This document shows positions 1-9,082 of a DNA stretch of 64,000 bases, piece after piece. A program made the translations under genes and the position numbers. Under the pieces are notes generated by a model that saw only the letters and a list, made by a program, of their open reading frames with translations, searched no databases and was not told the DNA's origin. Origin of the DNA: Rubrivivax albus. GTDB taxonomy: Bacteria > Pseudomonadota > Gammaproteobacteria > Burkholderiales > Burkholderiaceae_C. Every line of letters begins with the position of its first letter. The stretch's first letter is position 1. Location: the NCBI RefSeq assembly GCF_004016515.1, contig NZ_SACT01000001.1, positions 806,001 to 870,000 of the forward strand. The letters are read 5' to 3'.

Positions 1-323
1 TCGAACCGGCTGTCTTCCGGCGGCGCGCCCAGGCCCCAGCGGTCGCCGATCAGCGAGCGCTGCCGCGGGTCCGGCTCCGGGCTGTCCAGCAGCAGGGCGC
101 GGGCCTCCGGCGTCGTCTGGGCCGCCGGCAGGCGGCTTTCCACCGCGGCGTCGTAGCAGGCCACGCGCAGCGTCGGGTCGGTGATGGTCTTGCAGCGCAG
201 GATCGCGTCGGTGTCCAGCGCCAGGGCCGTGGCCGGCGCCAGGCACGACAGGGCCAGCAGCCTGCGCAGCCGCGCCCCGCGGCCGCGCGCCGTTGTGGGC
301 CCGGCCGGGCGCTCAGTCGCCAT
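1..323 (-). CDS. Phospholipase A family protein (N-terminal part; runs off the window)
   Basis: Partial gene reading leftward out of the window; only the first 107 codons are present. The ATG at 323 lies inside the last codons of the ABC exporter gene (stop 315-313), so the two are translationally coupled. The N-terminus has basic residues followed by a hydrophobic stretch ending in A-L-A, a signal peptide. It is followed by a C..I.DP..RVACYD motif and, near the window edge, RSLIGDRWGLG. The Cys/ACYD segment followed by a SL...RW.L motif is typical of outer-membrane phospholipase A (PldA) of betaproteobacteria, a calcium-dependent lipase of outer-membrane phospholipids. The catalytic Ser/His region lies outside the window, so the family call rests on the N-terminal third. 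Confidence 0.7.
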   Translation of the reverse strand, partial: MATERPAGPTTARGRGARLRRLLALSCLAPATALALDTDAILRCKTITDPTLRVACYDAAVESRLPAAQTTPEARALLLDSPEPDPRQRSLIGDRWGLGAPPEDSRF

Positions 324-2112
324 CGTCGGTCTGCCCGAACTGCATCGCCGCGAGCTTGGCGTACAGCCCGCCGCGGGCCACCAGCTCGTCGTGGCGGCCG
401 ATGTCGACGATTCGCCCGCCCTCCAGCACCACGATGCGGTCGGCCTTCAGCACCGTGGCCAGCCGATGGGCGATGACGATGGTCGTGCGGTCCTGCATCG
501 CCGCTTCCAGCGCCGCCTGCACCATGCGCTCGCTCTCGGCGTCCAGCGCGCTGGTGGCCTCGTCCAGCAGCAGCAGCGGCGGGTTCTTGAGCAGCGCGCG
601 CGCGATGCTGATGCGCTGGCGCTGGCCACCGGACAGGCGCACGCCGCGCTCGCCGAGGAAGCTGGCGTAGCCCTCGGGCAGGGCGAGGATGAAGTCGTGC
701 GCGAAGGCTGCCTTGGCCGCGGCGATGACCTCGTCGTCGCTGGCCCCGGGCCGGCCGTATCGGATGTTCTCCAGCGCGCTGGTGGAGAAGATGGTGCTGT
801 CCTGCGGCACGATGCCCACGCGCCCGCGCAGGTCCCCCAGCGCCAGCCGGTCCACCGGCACGCCGTCGAGCAGGATGCGGCCGGCGGCCACGTCGTAGTA
901 GCGCAGCAGCAGCTGCAGCACCGTGCTCTTGCCGGCGCCGCTGGGACCGACCAGCGCCACCGTCTCGCCGGGCCGCACGTCCAGCGTGAAGCCGTCGAGC
1001 GCCGCCTGCTTCGGGCGCGAGGGGTAGTGGAAACGCACGTCCTCGAAGCGCACCGCTGAGCCGCCGTGCGCAGGTGGCAGTGGCAGCGGCGTCGCCGGCT
1101 CGCCCACCGGGCTCTGCGTGGCCAGCAGCTCCATCAGCCGCTCGGTGGCGCCGGCGGCGCGCAGCAGTTCGCCATAGACCTCCGACAGCACGGCCACCGA
1201 GCTGACGAAGATGATGACGAAGAAGACCGTCTGCCCCAGATGGCCGGCGGAGATGTCGCCACGCAGCACCGCCTGCGTCCCCTGGTACAGGCCCCAGATC
1301 AGCGCGCCGAAGGTGGCCGTGATGATGAAGGCCACCAGCAGCGAACGCACCCGTGTGCGCTTGCGCGCGGTGTCGAAGGCGCTTTCGGTGGACGTGTCGA
1401 AGCGCGCCGCCTCGCGCGCCTGCTGGTGGTAGCTCTGCACCACGGGGATGGCGTTGAGCACCTCGGCGGCGATGGCGCTGGAGTCGGCCACGCGGTCCTG
1501 GCTGGCACGGCTGAGCTTGCGCACGCGGCGGCCGAAGTACAGGCTGGGCAGCACCACCAGCACCAGAATGCCCAGCACCTGCGTCATCACCACCGGGTTG
1601 GTGACGATCAGTGCCACCAGCGCGCCGATGCCCATCACCGTGTTGCGTAGCCCCATGCTCAGCGACGAGCCGACCACGCTCTGCACCAGCGTGGTGTCGG
1701 TGGTCAGGCGGCTGAGCACCTCGCCGGTGGCCGTGGTCTCGAAGAACTCGGGGCTCTGCTGCACCACGTGACGGTAGACGGCGTTGCGCAGGTCGGCGGT
1801 GATGCGCTCGCCGATCCAGGTGACCATGTAGAAGCGCAGCGCCGAGAAGATGCCCAGCGCGGCGCCGACGGCGAACAGCAGGCCGAAGTGCTCGCGCATG
1901 GCCACCAGCCGCTCGCCAGGCGCGGCGGCCACCAGGCCGTCGTCGACCAGGCTCTTGAGCGCCACCGGGAAGGCCAGCGTGCTCAGCGCGGCCATCACGA
2001 GGAAGAACAGGGCCAGCCCGATGCGGCCGCGGTAGGGCCGCAGGAAGGGCAGCAGGCCCGACAGCGAGCGCGGCGTCTTGGCCGCGGGCCGGGCGGTGTC
2101 GGAGGTGGACAT
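313..2112 (-). CDS. ABC exporter, fused permease/ATPase (MsbA-like, ABCB type)
   Basis: A 599-residue half-transporter that would act as a homodimer in the inner membrane. The transmembrane domain spans roughly residues 20-315 with about six helices. The ATPase domain spans about 355-590, with Walker A GPSGAGKST at 389-397, the LSGGQ signature at 493-497 and Walker B LLLLDEAT at 513-520. The order TMD-NBD and the length match the lipid/multidrug exporter family (MsbA, LmrA-like). The substrate cannot be read from sequence; neighbouring phospholipase A makes a lipid plausible (inference). It lies 11 bases downstream of the small RHH gene on the same strand and overlaps the phospholipase start, so it may be part of one transcript. 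Confidence 0.9.
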   Translation of the reverse strand: MSTSDTARPAAKTPRSLSGLLPFLRPYRGRIGLALFFLVMAALSTLAFPVALKSLVDDGLVAAAPGERLVAMREHFGLLFAVGAALGIFSALRFYMVTWIGERITADLRNAVYRHVVQQSPEFFETTATGEVLSRLTTDTTLVQSVVGSSLSMGLRNTVMGIGALVALIVTNPVVMTQVLGILVLVVLPSLYFGRRVRKLSRASQDRVADSSAIAAEVLNAIPVVQSYHQQAREAARFDTSTESAFDTARKRTRVRSLLVAFIITATFGALIWGLYQGTQAVLRGDISAGHLGQTVFFVIIFVSSVAVLSEVYGELLRAAGATERLMELLATQSPVGEPATPLPLPPAHGGSAVRFEDVRFHYPSRPKQAALDGFTLDVRPGETVALVGPSGAGKSTVLQLLLRYYDVAAGRILLDGVPVDRLALGDLRGRVGIVPQDSTIFSTSALENIRYGRPGASDDEVIAAAKAAFAHDFILALPEGYASFLGERGVRLSGGQRQRISIARALLKNPPLLLLDEATSALDAESERMVQAALEAAMQDRTTIVIAHRLATVLKADRIVVLEGGRIVDIGRHDELVARGGLYAKLAAMQFGQTDDGD

Positions 2113-2123
2113 GGGCCGCGAGT

Positions 2124-2327
2124 CTATCGGCCGGGCGTGTCCTCGCCGTTCTCCGCGGCCTCTACCGCAGTCGGGACGCCCCGCCCGCGCCGCTGCAAGG
2201 CCTCACGCAGCATCATCTCCACCTGCGCGTTGGCGCTGCGCAGTTCCTGCGCCGCCAGCCGCTCGATCTCGGCCCACACGCGCGGGTCGATGCGCAGCGC
2301 GAAGTGCTTCTTGCCCGGGCTGGCCAT
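2124..2327 (-). CDS. Arc-type ribbon-helix-helix DNA-binding protein
   Basis: A 67-residue basic protein. The segment HFALRIDPRVWAEIERLA followed by a helix RSANAQVEMMLREAL is the beta-strand/helix/helix pattern of Arc/MetJ repressors (Arc-like domain). Such proteins dimerise and put a beta-ribbon into the DNA major groove, usually on palindromes. The start at 2327 begins exactly at the family's N-terminus; a longer frame upstream overlaps the membrane-protein gene and is not supported. It is the last gene of the SPFH/membrane/RHH set and is probably its autorepressor; a 12-base palindrome stands before the first gene (3746-3757). Confidence 0.75.
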   Translation of the reverse strand: MASPGKKHFALRIDPRVWAEIERLAAQELRSANAQVEMMLREALQRRGRGVPTAVEAAENGEDTPGR

Positions 2328-2335
2328 GCGTGATG

Positions 2336-2824
2336 TCAGCGCCGGCGCGGCGCCTTCTTCGGCGTCGCCCTGGCACCCTCGGGCAGCCGGGCCTCGACGA
2401 AGGCGCGCAGCCGCTCGGGCTCCGGGCTGCCCAGGAACATGCTGCGGCCGTCCTTCAGCGTGAACTTCACGCCCGGGCTGGCCACGGCGGCCGTGTATTC
2501 GCGGTCCTGGCGCGTGCCCTTGATGCCGGCGCCTGCTGCGGCCCCGCGGGCGACCTCGCAGCCCGTGATGTCCGCCAGCGGCAGCTCCCAGCGCGGGATG
2601 CCCAGCCAGCCGAAGTGCCAGAGCAGGCGGTCGCCGCGGATCTGCACCACGAGGCGGCCCAGCACGCTGAGCGTGAAGGCCGTGGTCGACAGCACGATGC
2701 CGATGCCCAGGCGCGCGTTCGGGTCGCCGGTGAACCAGAGCACGGCGGCCACCGCCAGCGACGTCAGCGGCATCACGGTCCACAGCGCGGCGAAACGCTG
2801 CTCGGAGCGGTAGGTCGTGTCCAT
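2336..2824 (-). CDS. Membrane protein of unknown function, SPFH-operon partner
   Basis: A 162-residue protein with two hydrophobic helices near the N-terminus (about residues 14-32 and 40-60). A soluble part follows that alternates beta strands (LVVQIRGDRLLWHFG, WELPLADITGCEV, GVKFTLKDGRSMFLGSP). The layout is like a PH-type or bPH domain on a membrane anchor, but the family is not certain. It sits 9 bases from the SPFH gene stop and 8 bases before the RHH start. This three-gene order is what supports a shared job at the membrane. No catalytic motif is visible. Confidence 0.6.
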   Translation of the reverse strand: MDTTYRSEQRFAALWTVMPLTSLAVAAVLWFTGDPNARLGIGIVLSTTAFTLSVLGRLVVQIRGDRLLWHFGWLGIPRWELPLADITGCEVARGAAAGAGIKGTRQDREYTAAVASPGVKFTLKDGRSMFLGSPEPERLRAFVEARLPEGARATPKKAPRRR

Positions 2825-2833
2825 CGCCCGCGG

Positions 2834-3721
2834 TCAGCCGTACAGCGTGCCGGTGTTGATGACCGGCTGCGCCTCGTTGTCGGAGCACAGCACCACCAGC
2901 AGGTTGCTGACCATGCTGGCACGGCGCTCGTCGTCGAGCTGGATCAGGTCCTTCTCGGCCAGGCCCTTGAGTGCCGCCTCGACCATGCCCACCGCGCCTT
3001 GCACGATCTTGTGCCGCGCGCTGACGATGGCCTCGGCCTGCTGGCGGCGCAGCATCACCTGCGCGATCTCCGGCGCATAGGCCAGGTGGCTGAGCTTGGC
3101 GTCCAGCACCTCGACGCCGGCTTCCTCGAAGCGGTCCTGCAGTTCGGCACGCAGCGCGGCGGCCACGCTGTCCATGCCGCCGCGCAGCGTGTGTTCGCCA
3201 GGGTCCAGATCCTCGCCGTCGTCGTAGGCGTACATCGACGCCAGGTGGCGCACGGCGGCCTCGGCCTGCACCTTCACGTAGGTCTCGAAGTCGTCGACGT
3301 CGAACACCGCCTGCGCCGTGTGGCGCACGCGCCAGACCACCACGGCGCCGATCTCCACCGGGTTGCCGCGCTTGTCGTTGACCTTCAGCGTCGGCCCGTT
3401 GAGGTTGCGCGCGCGCAGCGAGAGCTTGCGCTTCTTCGCCAGCGGGTTGGCCCAGCGCAGGCCCTCGCCGCGGTCGGTGCCGGTGTACTGGCCGAACAGC
3501 GTGAGGATGGCCGCCTCGTTGGGCTGCAGCATGTACAGGCCCACGAGCAGGAACACGCCGGTGGCCGACGCCAGCACCAGCGGCACCAGCAGCCAGGGTG
3601 TGCGCGCGACGCCGGTGACGGCCAGCACGGGCAGCAGCGCTATCAGGCCGATGCCGACGGCGGCCATGGCATACCCGTTGGTGGCCCGCGCGGTGTGCTC
3701 GGGCGTGCGTTGGGTGGACAT
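2834..3721 (-). CDS. SPFH/Band 7 (stomatin-prohibitin) domain protein
   Basis: A membrane-anchored scaffold protein of 295 residues. Two hydrophobic helices (about residues 20-60) are followed by an SPFH domain (YMLQPNEAAILTLFGQYTGT...) and a helical, Ala/Glu-rich C-terminal part that probably oligomerises. SPFH proteins form rings or microdomains in the inner membrane, often with proteases or NfeD partners; neither is encoded next to it here. The ATG at 3721 is preferred over the ATG at 3742 because CTGGAG stands 8-12 bases upstream of it. The longer start would sit only three bases from the palindromic operator. First gene of the SPFH/membrane/RHH operon. Confidence 0.8.
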   Translation of the reverse strand: MSTQRTPEHTARATNGYAMAAVGIGLIALLPVLAVTGVARTPWLLVPLVLASATGVFLLVGLYMLQPNEAAILTLFGQYTGTDRGEGLRWANPLAKKRKLSLRARNLNGPTLKVNDKRGNPVEIGAVVVWRVRHTAQAVFDVDDFETYVKVQAEAAVRHLASMYAYDDGEDLDPGEHTLRGGMDSVAAALRAELQDRFEEAGVEVLDAKLSHLAYAPEIAQVMLRRQQAEAIVSARHKIVQGAVGMVEAALKGLAEKDLIQLDDERRASMVSNLLVVLCSDNEAQPVINTGTLYG

Positions 3722-3745
3722 CGTGAGCTCCAGGGTTGGCATTAA

Positions 3746-3757
3746 AGTGATATCACT
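3746..3757. promoter_or_regulatory. Perfect palindrome AGTGATATCACT, candidate operator of the SPFH/RHH operon
   Basis: AGTGATATCACT is a perfect 12-base inverted repeat 24 bases before the SPFH start codon, in an AT-richer pocket of otherwise very GC-rich DNA. Arc-family proteins bind short palindromes of this kind, and an Arc-like protein is encoded at the end of the same operon. Autoregulation is therefore the natural reading, but this is inference. Confidence 0.5.
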
Positions 3758-3881
3758 CTAATTGCATTGCGGACGGTTCGTCAAGCGGAGCACCCCGTGA
3801 ACCGGTGAAACTGCCCGCCCTTGCCGAGGGCATCTGTGGTCGAATGCTCGAGGAGCGGCATGCCCCTGCCGACAATCCCAC

Positions 3882-4760
3882 ATGAGCGTTTCCCCCCTTC
3901 AGGATTCCAACCCTGTATCGGCGGCCGCAGCGTCGCCCTGGCCGCGTGCCCTGACCGCCGGCGCCGCTGCCGCGCTGCTGACCGGCAGCGTGCCGCTGCT
4001 CTGGCCGCAGACCCCCTGGCCGGCGTCGCTGGCCACGGCGGCCGTGGCCGCGCTGGTGGCGGGTGCCACCGCCTGGCGCCGGCCCCCGGCCGCCCAGCCG
4101 GACGTCACGCCCGTGCCGGCGACCTACACCGTGCCCACCGGCGACGCCATCCTGCGCGACCCCGAGACCGGCATGTTCCACCGCCCGGCCTTCCTGGCCC
4201 TGGCCGAACGCGACTGGCTGCGCGCCGGCCGCTACGGCGGCGCGGTGGCGCTGCTGCTGGTGGAGGTGGACCGCCTGCGCCCGATGACCGAGCAGATGGG
4301 GGCCCGTGTGGCCGATGCCCTGCTGGCCGGCCTGGGCCGCCAGGTGATGGCGTCGCTGCGTGCGGCCGACCTGCTGTCGCGTTTCGACGATGCGCAACTG
4401 GCCGTCTTCCTGCCGCAGGCCGACGCCACCGGTGCGCTCGACGTGGCCGACCGCATCCGCGAGATGGTCGAACGTCTGCGCCTGCCCGGTCTGCCGGATG
4501 GCGCCACCTTCACCGCCAGCGTGGGCGTGGCCGTGCTGCGGCCGTTGCACCAGCCGTTGAACGCGCTGGTGGAGATGGCGCAGCAGGCGCTGCAGACCTC
4601 GCGCGAGGCAGGCGGCAACTGCGTGCGCGCCGCCAACGCCGACGAGCCCTGGCGGCCGGCGCGGGGATCCGGCGCTGGTGCGGCGGATGCGTCGGGCTCG
4701 CGTGAGCAGCCCGACAAGCCGGAACGGCCCGAGAAGCCCGGTCGCACCGGCGACCTCTGA
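3882..4760 (+). CDS. Membrane GGDEF-domain protein with degenerate active site
   Basis: 292 residues: two hydrophobic segments at about 22-41 and 47-64, then a single GGDEF-type domain from about 90 to 265. The opening motif LRDPETGMFHRPAF corresponds to the usual DPLTGL.NR. Where an active diguanylate cyclase has GGDEF, this protein has DDAQL (169-173), so both glycines and the metal/catalytic acids are lost. The inhibitory-site motif RxxD is kept as RAAD at 160-163 with the correct five-residue spacing. It is therefore probably not a cyclase but could bind c-di-GMP as a receptor (inference). The C-terminus is a Gly/Pro/Glu-rich tail. It converges on the AttH-like gene with a 10-base gap. 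Confidence 0.75.
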   Translation: MSVSPLQDSNPVSAAAASPWPRALTAGAAAALLTGSVPLLWPQTPWPASLATAAVAALVAGATAWRRPPAAQPDVTPVPATYTVPTGDAILRDPETGMFHRPAFLALAERDWLRAGRYGGAVALLLVEVDRLRPMTEQMGARVADALLAGLGRQVMASLRAADLLSRFDDAQLAVFLPQADATGALDVADRIREMVERLRLPGLPDGATFTASVGVAVLRPLHQPLNALVEMAQQALQTSREAGGNCVRAANADEPWRPARGSGAGAADASGSREQPDKPERPEKPGRTGDL

Positions 4761-4770
4761 ACCCAGGCGG

Positions 4771-5841
4771 CTACAGCCGCAAGCGACCGGCATAGCCGGT
4801 CATCTCCAGGTAACCCAGGCCGATGCGCCGGTCCTGGGCATCGCGCAGTTCCGACAGGCCTTCCCAGTAGACCGTGCCGGTGCTGGCGCGGGCGTCGAGT
4901 TCCTGCGCGTCCAGCAGGGCGTGCAGTGTGTGTCGCCCCGCGGGCGTGTCCAGCGTCCACTGCACGGGGTAGCGGCCGCCGGTGCGGCCGCTGGTCCAGA
5001 GGCGGCCGGGGCGCAGCGTCACCTCCTGCGGCGCGAAGGCGCGCACTGCACCACCGGCCGGCCGCCAGCTGCCGCCGGCCCACAGCGTGCTGCCGTCGGC
5101 GCGGCGCAGGCGGAACACCGTCAGCGCGCTGCCGTCGGCCAGGTTGATGCCGGCCCAGTCCCAGCCCACGGCCTCGGGGTGCAGGATCTCGTCGCTCCAT
5201 TCCTGGTCCAGCCAGGCGCCACCGCCACCGTCGCGCGCCACGGCCAGCTGCGGCTCGCTCACGTAGTGGCTGGCCTGTGCCAGCGCCGGCCCCTTGCGCG
5301 ACCAGCCGGCCTCGCCCTGCAGCAGCAGCGGCTGCGTGCGGCGCAGCGTCAGTGCGAGCAGCAGGTCCTGCGAGCGGTCCTCCAGCCGGGCCACCCAAGT
5401 CTGGCCTTCGCGGGCCAGCCGCCAGTCGCCGATGTGCACGCGCGCGTCGTCCAGCGCCGCGGCGGCCACCGGCGCGGCCGGGTCGCCGTTCCAGCGCGCG
5501 ATGCGCTCGGCGTGGCGGTGCGTGCCGGCGCGCAGGTCGGTCAGCGCCGCATGCGCGAACAGCAACTGGCGCGGCGCGAAGGCGCTGCGGCTGTCCGCCG
5601 CCAGGCCGGTGCGGCTGCGGAAGAAGGTGACCTGGAAACCATGCGTCGGCGCGGCCATCGGCCCCCACCAGCCGGTGACGTACCACCACTCGATGCGCGC
5701 CGCCAGGTGCGCGCCATGGTCGAGGGGGAACTGCAGCACGCGATCACGAGAAACCACCGGCAGCGCGGCGTCGTTGGCGTTCGCGCGTCGTCCCGCGGCC
5801 AGGGCCGCGAGCGTCGCGATCATCATCGGCCGGCGCCTCAC
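4771..5841 (-). CDS. AttH/CrtC-type lipocalin-like secreted hydrolase family protein
   Basis: 356 residues. The signature IEWWYVTGWW appears near residue 50 and is diagnostic of the AttH/carotenoid-1,2-hydratase lipocalin-like family, whose members carry two lipocalin-like barrels. The N-terminus (R-rich, then a short Ala/Leu stretch) may be a signal peptide. The start is GTG at 5841: GGAGG stands nine bases before it, inside the last codons of the permease gene. An ATG pair at 5826-5821 is possible but has no comparable ribosome site. The last gene of an ATPase-permease-AttH operon, the arrangement known as attEFGH. The substrate is unknown; the family name 'hydrolase' is not proof of activity. 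Confidence 0.8.
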   Translation of the reverse strand: MRRRPMMIATLAALAAGRRANANDAALPVVSRDRVLQFPLDHGAHLAARIEWWYVTGWWGPMAAPTHGFQVTFFRSRTGLAADSRSAFAPRQLLFAHAALTDLRAGTHRHAERIARWNGDPAAPVAAAALDDARVHIGDWRLAREGQTWVARLEDRSQDLLLALTLRRTQPLLLQGEAGWSRKGPALAQASHYVSEPQLAVARDGGGGAWLDQEWSDEILHPEAVGWDWAGINLADGSALTVFRLRRADGSTLWAGGSWRPAGGAVRAFAPQEVTLRPGRLWTSGRTGGRYPVQWTLDTPAGRHTLHALLDAQELDARASTGTVYWEGLSELRDAQDRRIGLGYLEMTGYAGRLRL

Positions 5842-5842
5842 C

Positions 5843-8362
5843 TCACCAATCCTCCTTCACCGACATCACCGCGGCGCGGCCGGCGGCGCGCCGTGCCGTG
5901 ATTGCCGCGGTGGCGGTGCCGGCGGCCAGCACCGCCAGCGCCAGTGCCGCCAGCCGCGGCCAGGGCAGCACCAGGTCCATGGTCCAGTGGAAGCTCTGCG
6001 GGTTGACCACGTGCACGAGCACCGCGCTCACGGCCACGCCGAGTGCCACGCCGATCAGCGCGCCGGCGGTCAGCCACGCGGCCGCTTCGCCAGCCACCAG
6101 CGCCACGGTCTGCCGCCGCGTCAGCCCCAGGTGGCTCAGCAGGCCGAACTCCTTGCGCCGCGCCGCCACCTGGGCCGACAGGCTGGCCGCCACGCCCACC
6201 AGCCCCACCGCGATCGCCACCATCTGCAGCCAGCGCGTGACGGCGAAGCTGCGGTCGAAGATGCGCAGCGAGATGGCGCGGATCTCACCCGCTTCGGCGA
6301 ACTCCAGCATCGATGGATCGGCCATGCGTGCCGACAGGGCCTCGCGCACCGCGGCCGGCGCCGCGTCGGGCGCCAGCCACAGGGCCAGGTCGTTGAGCCG
6401 GGTGTCGCCGGTCAGGCGCCGGTAGTCGGCCAGTTCGATCACCACGCTGCCGAACTGGCGCGCGTAGTCACGCCAGACGCCGCGCACCACGCAGTCCAGC
6501 GTGGCGCCCTCCAGCGGCAGGCTCAGCGTGCTGCCGGGCTCGGCGCCGTAGAGCGAGACCATGGCCTCGCTGACGTAGCAGGCCGGGCGTGCGTCGCCGG
6601 CCGCTGCGGCCAGCGGCGTGCCGACCAGCGGCAGCGTCTGCGCCGGGTTGCCCACCTCGCGGGCAATCAGCGCCACCGCTGGCCGGTCGGCGGCCAGCGA
6701 CAGCAGGCGCAGCCGGTTGCCCTGCACGCGTTCCACGCCGGGCAACGCGGCCGCTTCGGCGATGAAGGCCTCGGGCAGCCAGGCCTGGTCGGCCGCGTTG
6801 CCGCGGGTGGCGGTGCGCGCGTACAGGTCGGCCGGCAGCAGCGTGTCCAGCCACTGGGTGACGCCCGCGCGGAAACTGCCCACCATCACCGTCAGCGCCA
6901 CCGACAGCGCCAGCGCCGCCACCACGCCGGCCACCGCGGCGGTGGCGGTGTGGCGCTGGAACACCGCGCGCTGCAGCGCCAGCCGCGGCAGCGCCGCCTG
7001 CGGCAGCGGCCACCGGGCCAGCACCGCCTGCACCACCCAGGGCACGGCGGCCACGCCCCCGAACAGCAGGCAGGCCACGGACGCATAAGCGGCCAACGGC
7101 AGGCCGGCGATCGGTGGTGCGAAGGCCAGTGCCGCGCCGATGGCCAGCAACCCCACCGCCGGCAGCGGCGAGGCCGACGGTGCCTCCAGGCTGGACAGGC
7201 CCTTCAGCGCACGCGCCGGCTGCAGCCGCTCGGCGGCACGCGCCGGCACCCAGCCGCCCAGCAGCGCCGCCATGGTGCCGAGCACGAAGAGCAGCGCCAG
7301 CGCTGCCGGTTCCAGCCGCAGCGGCGGCGTCACGCCGGGGAAGTAGCCACCGCCCAGGTCGCCGGCCAGCCAGCGCAGCGCCGCCGCGGCCAGGGCGATG
7401 CCCGCCATGACGCCGACGAGGCTGCCGAGCATGCCCATGCCCAGGCATTCCAGCATTACGACCCGGCGTCGCTCCCGCGCCGTCAACCCCAGCACGCCCA
7501 GCAGCGCGAAGCCCGGCAGCCGCTGCGCCACCGACAGCGCGACCACCGAATAGACCAGGAAGCCGCCGACGAACAGCGCCACCAGTGCCAGCACGGTGAG
7601 GTTCACCCGATAGGCGCGCGAGAGCTGCGAGACCCGCTGAGCCGCATCGTCGGGCCGCTCGGCGCGCCAGACCGCGGGCAGCGGGGGCGGCGCGGCGCCC
7701 GGTTCCAGCCGCAGGTCCACGCGGGTCAGGCGGCCTGCGAAGCCGAAGCGGTCCTGCGCCGCGGAGAGGTCCATCACCGCCAGCGGCCCGCCGCCGGCGC
7801 TCACCCAGCCGGCCACGCGCAGCGTCTGCCATCGGCCACCGGACTGCAGCGCCAGCATGTCGCCGTCGGCCACGGCCAGGCGGCTGCGCGCGGCGGCGTT
7901 GAGGAACACGCGCGACGGGTCGATGAAGGCCAGCCGGTCCTCGCCTTCGGCCGGGCGCGGCACGAGGTCGGGCGCCAGGCTGGCCAGCGTGAGCGCATCC
8001 ACGCCGAGCACCTGCAGCGGCGTGCGCGTGCCGTCGGCCAGGCGCGCATAGGTCTCGAAGGCGATCACCGGGCTGGCCTGGCGCACGCCGGGGGCGGCCA
8101 GCAGCCGGGCGTAGGCGGCGTCCGGCAGCGCGCCGCCGCCGGCGTCGGTGATGGTGAGGTCGGGCTCGCCATTGGTGGCGCGCAGCGCGGCGGAGAACTC
8201 CGACAGCGCCGAGGCATTGATCAGGTGCACCGATGCCGCCAGCGCCACGCCCAATGCCACCGCCAGCAGCGCTGCGGCGTGTCGCCACGGGTGGTGGCGC
8301 CACTCGCGCCACGCCAGCGCGGCGAAGTCCGCCAGGCGGGGGGCGGCCGGGGGAGCGGTCAC
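5843..8362 (-). CDS. ABC transporter permease, FtsX/MacB type (large, two-repeat)
   Basis: 839 residues. A helix near residues 27-47 is followed by a long periplasmic domain of about 200 residues. A cluster of three helices, a second pair of helices and periplasmic region, and a final FtsX helix cluster at the C-terminus complete it. This is the fused double-FtsX layout (AttFG/YbbP-like) working with LolD-type ATPases, which move lipophilic or lipoprotein cargo by mechanotransmission rather than by a channel. The GTG start at 8362 is four bases after the ATPase stop, and the gene ends two bases before the AttH start. Confidence 0.85.
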   Translation of the reverse strand: MTAPPAAPRLADFAALAWREWRHHPWRHAAALLAVALGVALAASVHLINASALSEFSAALRATNGEPDLTITDAGGGALPDAAYARLLAAPGVRQASPVIAFETYARLADGTRTPLQVLGVDALTLASLAPDLVPRPAEGEDRLAFIDPSRVFLNAAARSRLAVADGDMLALQSGGRWQTLRVAGWVSAGGGPLAVMDLSAAQDRFGFAGRLTRVDLRLEPGAAPPPLPAVWRAERPDDAAQRVSQLSRAYRVNLTVLALVALFVGGFLVYSVVALSVAQRLPGFALLGVLGLTARERRRVVMLECLGMGMLGSLVGVMAGIALAAAALRWLAGDLGGGYFPGVTPPLRLEPAALALLFVLGTMAALLGGWVPARAAERLQPARALKGLSSLEAPSASPLPAVGLLAIGAALAFAPPIAGLPLAAYASVACLLFGGVAAVPWVVQAVLARWPLPQAALPRLALQRAVFQRHTATAAVAGVVAALALSVALTVMVGSFRAGVTQWLDTLLPADLYARTATRGNAADQAWLPEAFIAEAAALPGVERVQGNRLRLLSLAADRPAVALIAREVGNPAQTLPLVGTPLAAAAGDARPACYVSEAMVSLYGAEPGSTLSLPLEGATLDCVVRGVWRDYARQFGSVVIELADYRRLTGDTRLNDLALWLAPDAAPAAVREALSARMADPSMLEFAEAGEIRAISLRIFDRSFAVTRWLQMVAIAVGLVGVAASLSAQVAARRKEFGLLSHLGLTRRQTVALVAGEAAAWLTAGALIGVALGVAVSAVLVHVVNPQSFHWTMDLVLPWPRLAALALAVLAAGTATAAITARRAAGRAAVMSVKEDW

Positions 8363-8366
8363 GCGC

Positions 8367-9023
<657 letters not shown>

Positions 9024-9082
9024 CGCGGCCGATGATGCCGCAGCGGCCGCATCCTCCGGCGCGGCGGGGCATCAGACCATGT

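Noticed and set aside
2078..3745. Long plus-strand open frame over the SPFH operon
   Set aside because: It is antisense to three recognisable genes; its translation is Arg/His/Gln-rich low complexity, an artefact of high GC.
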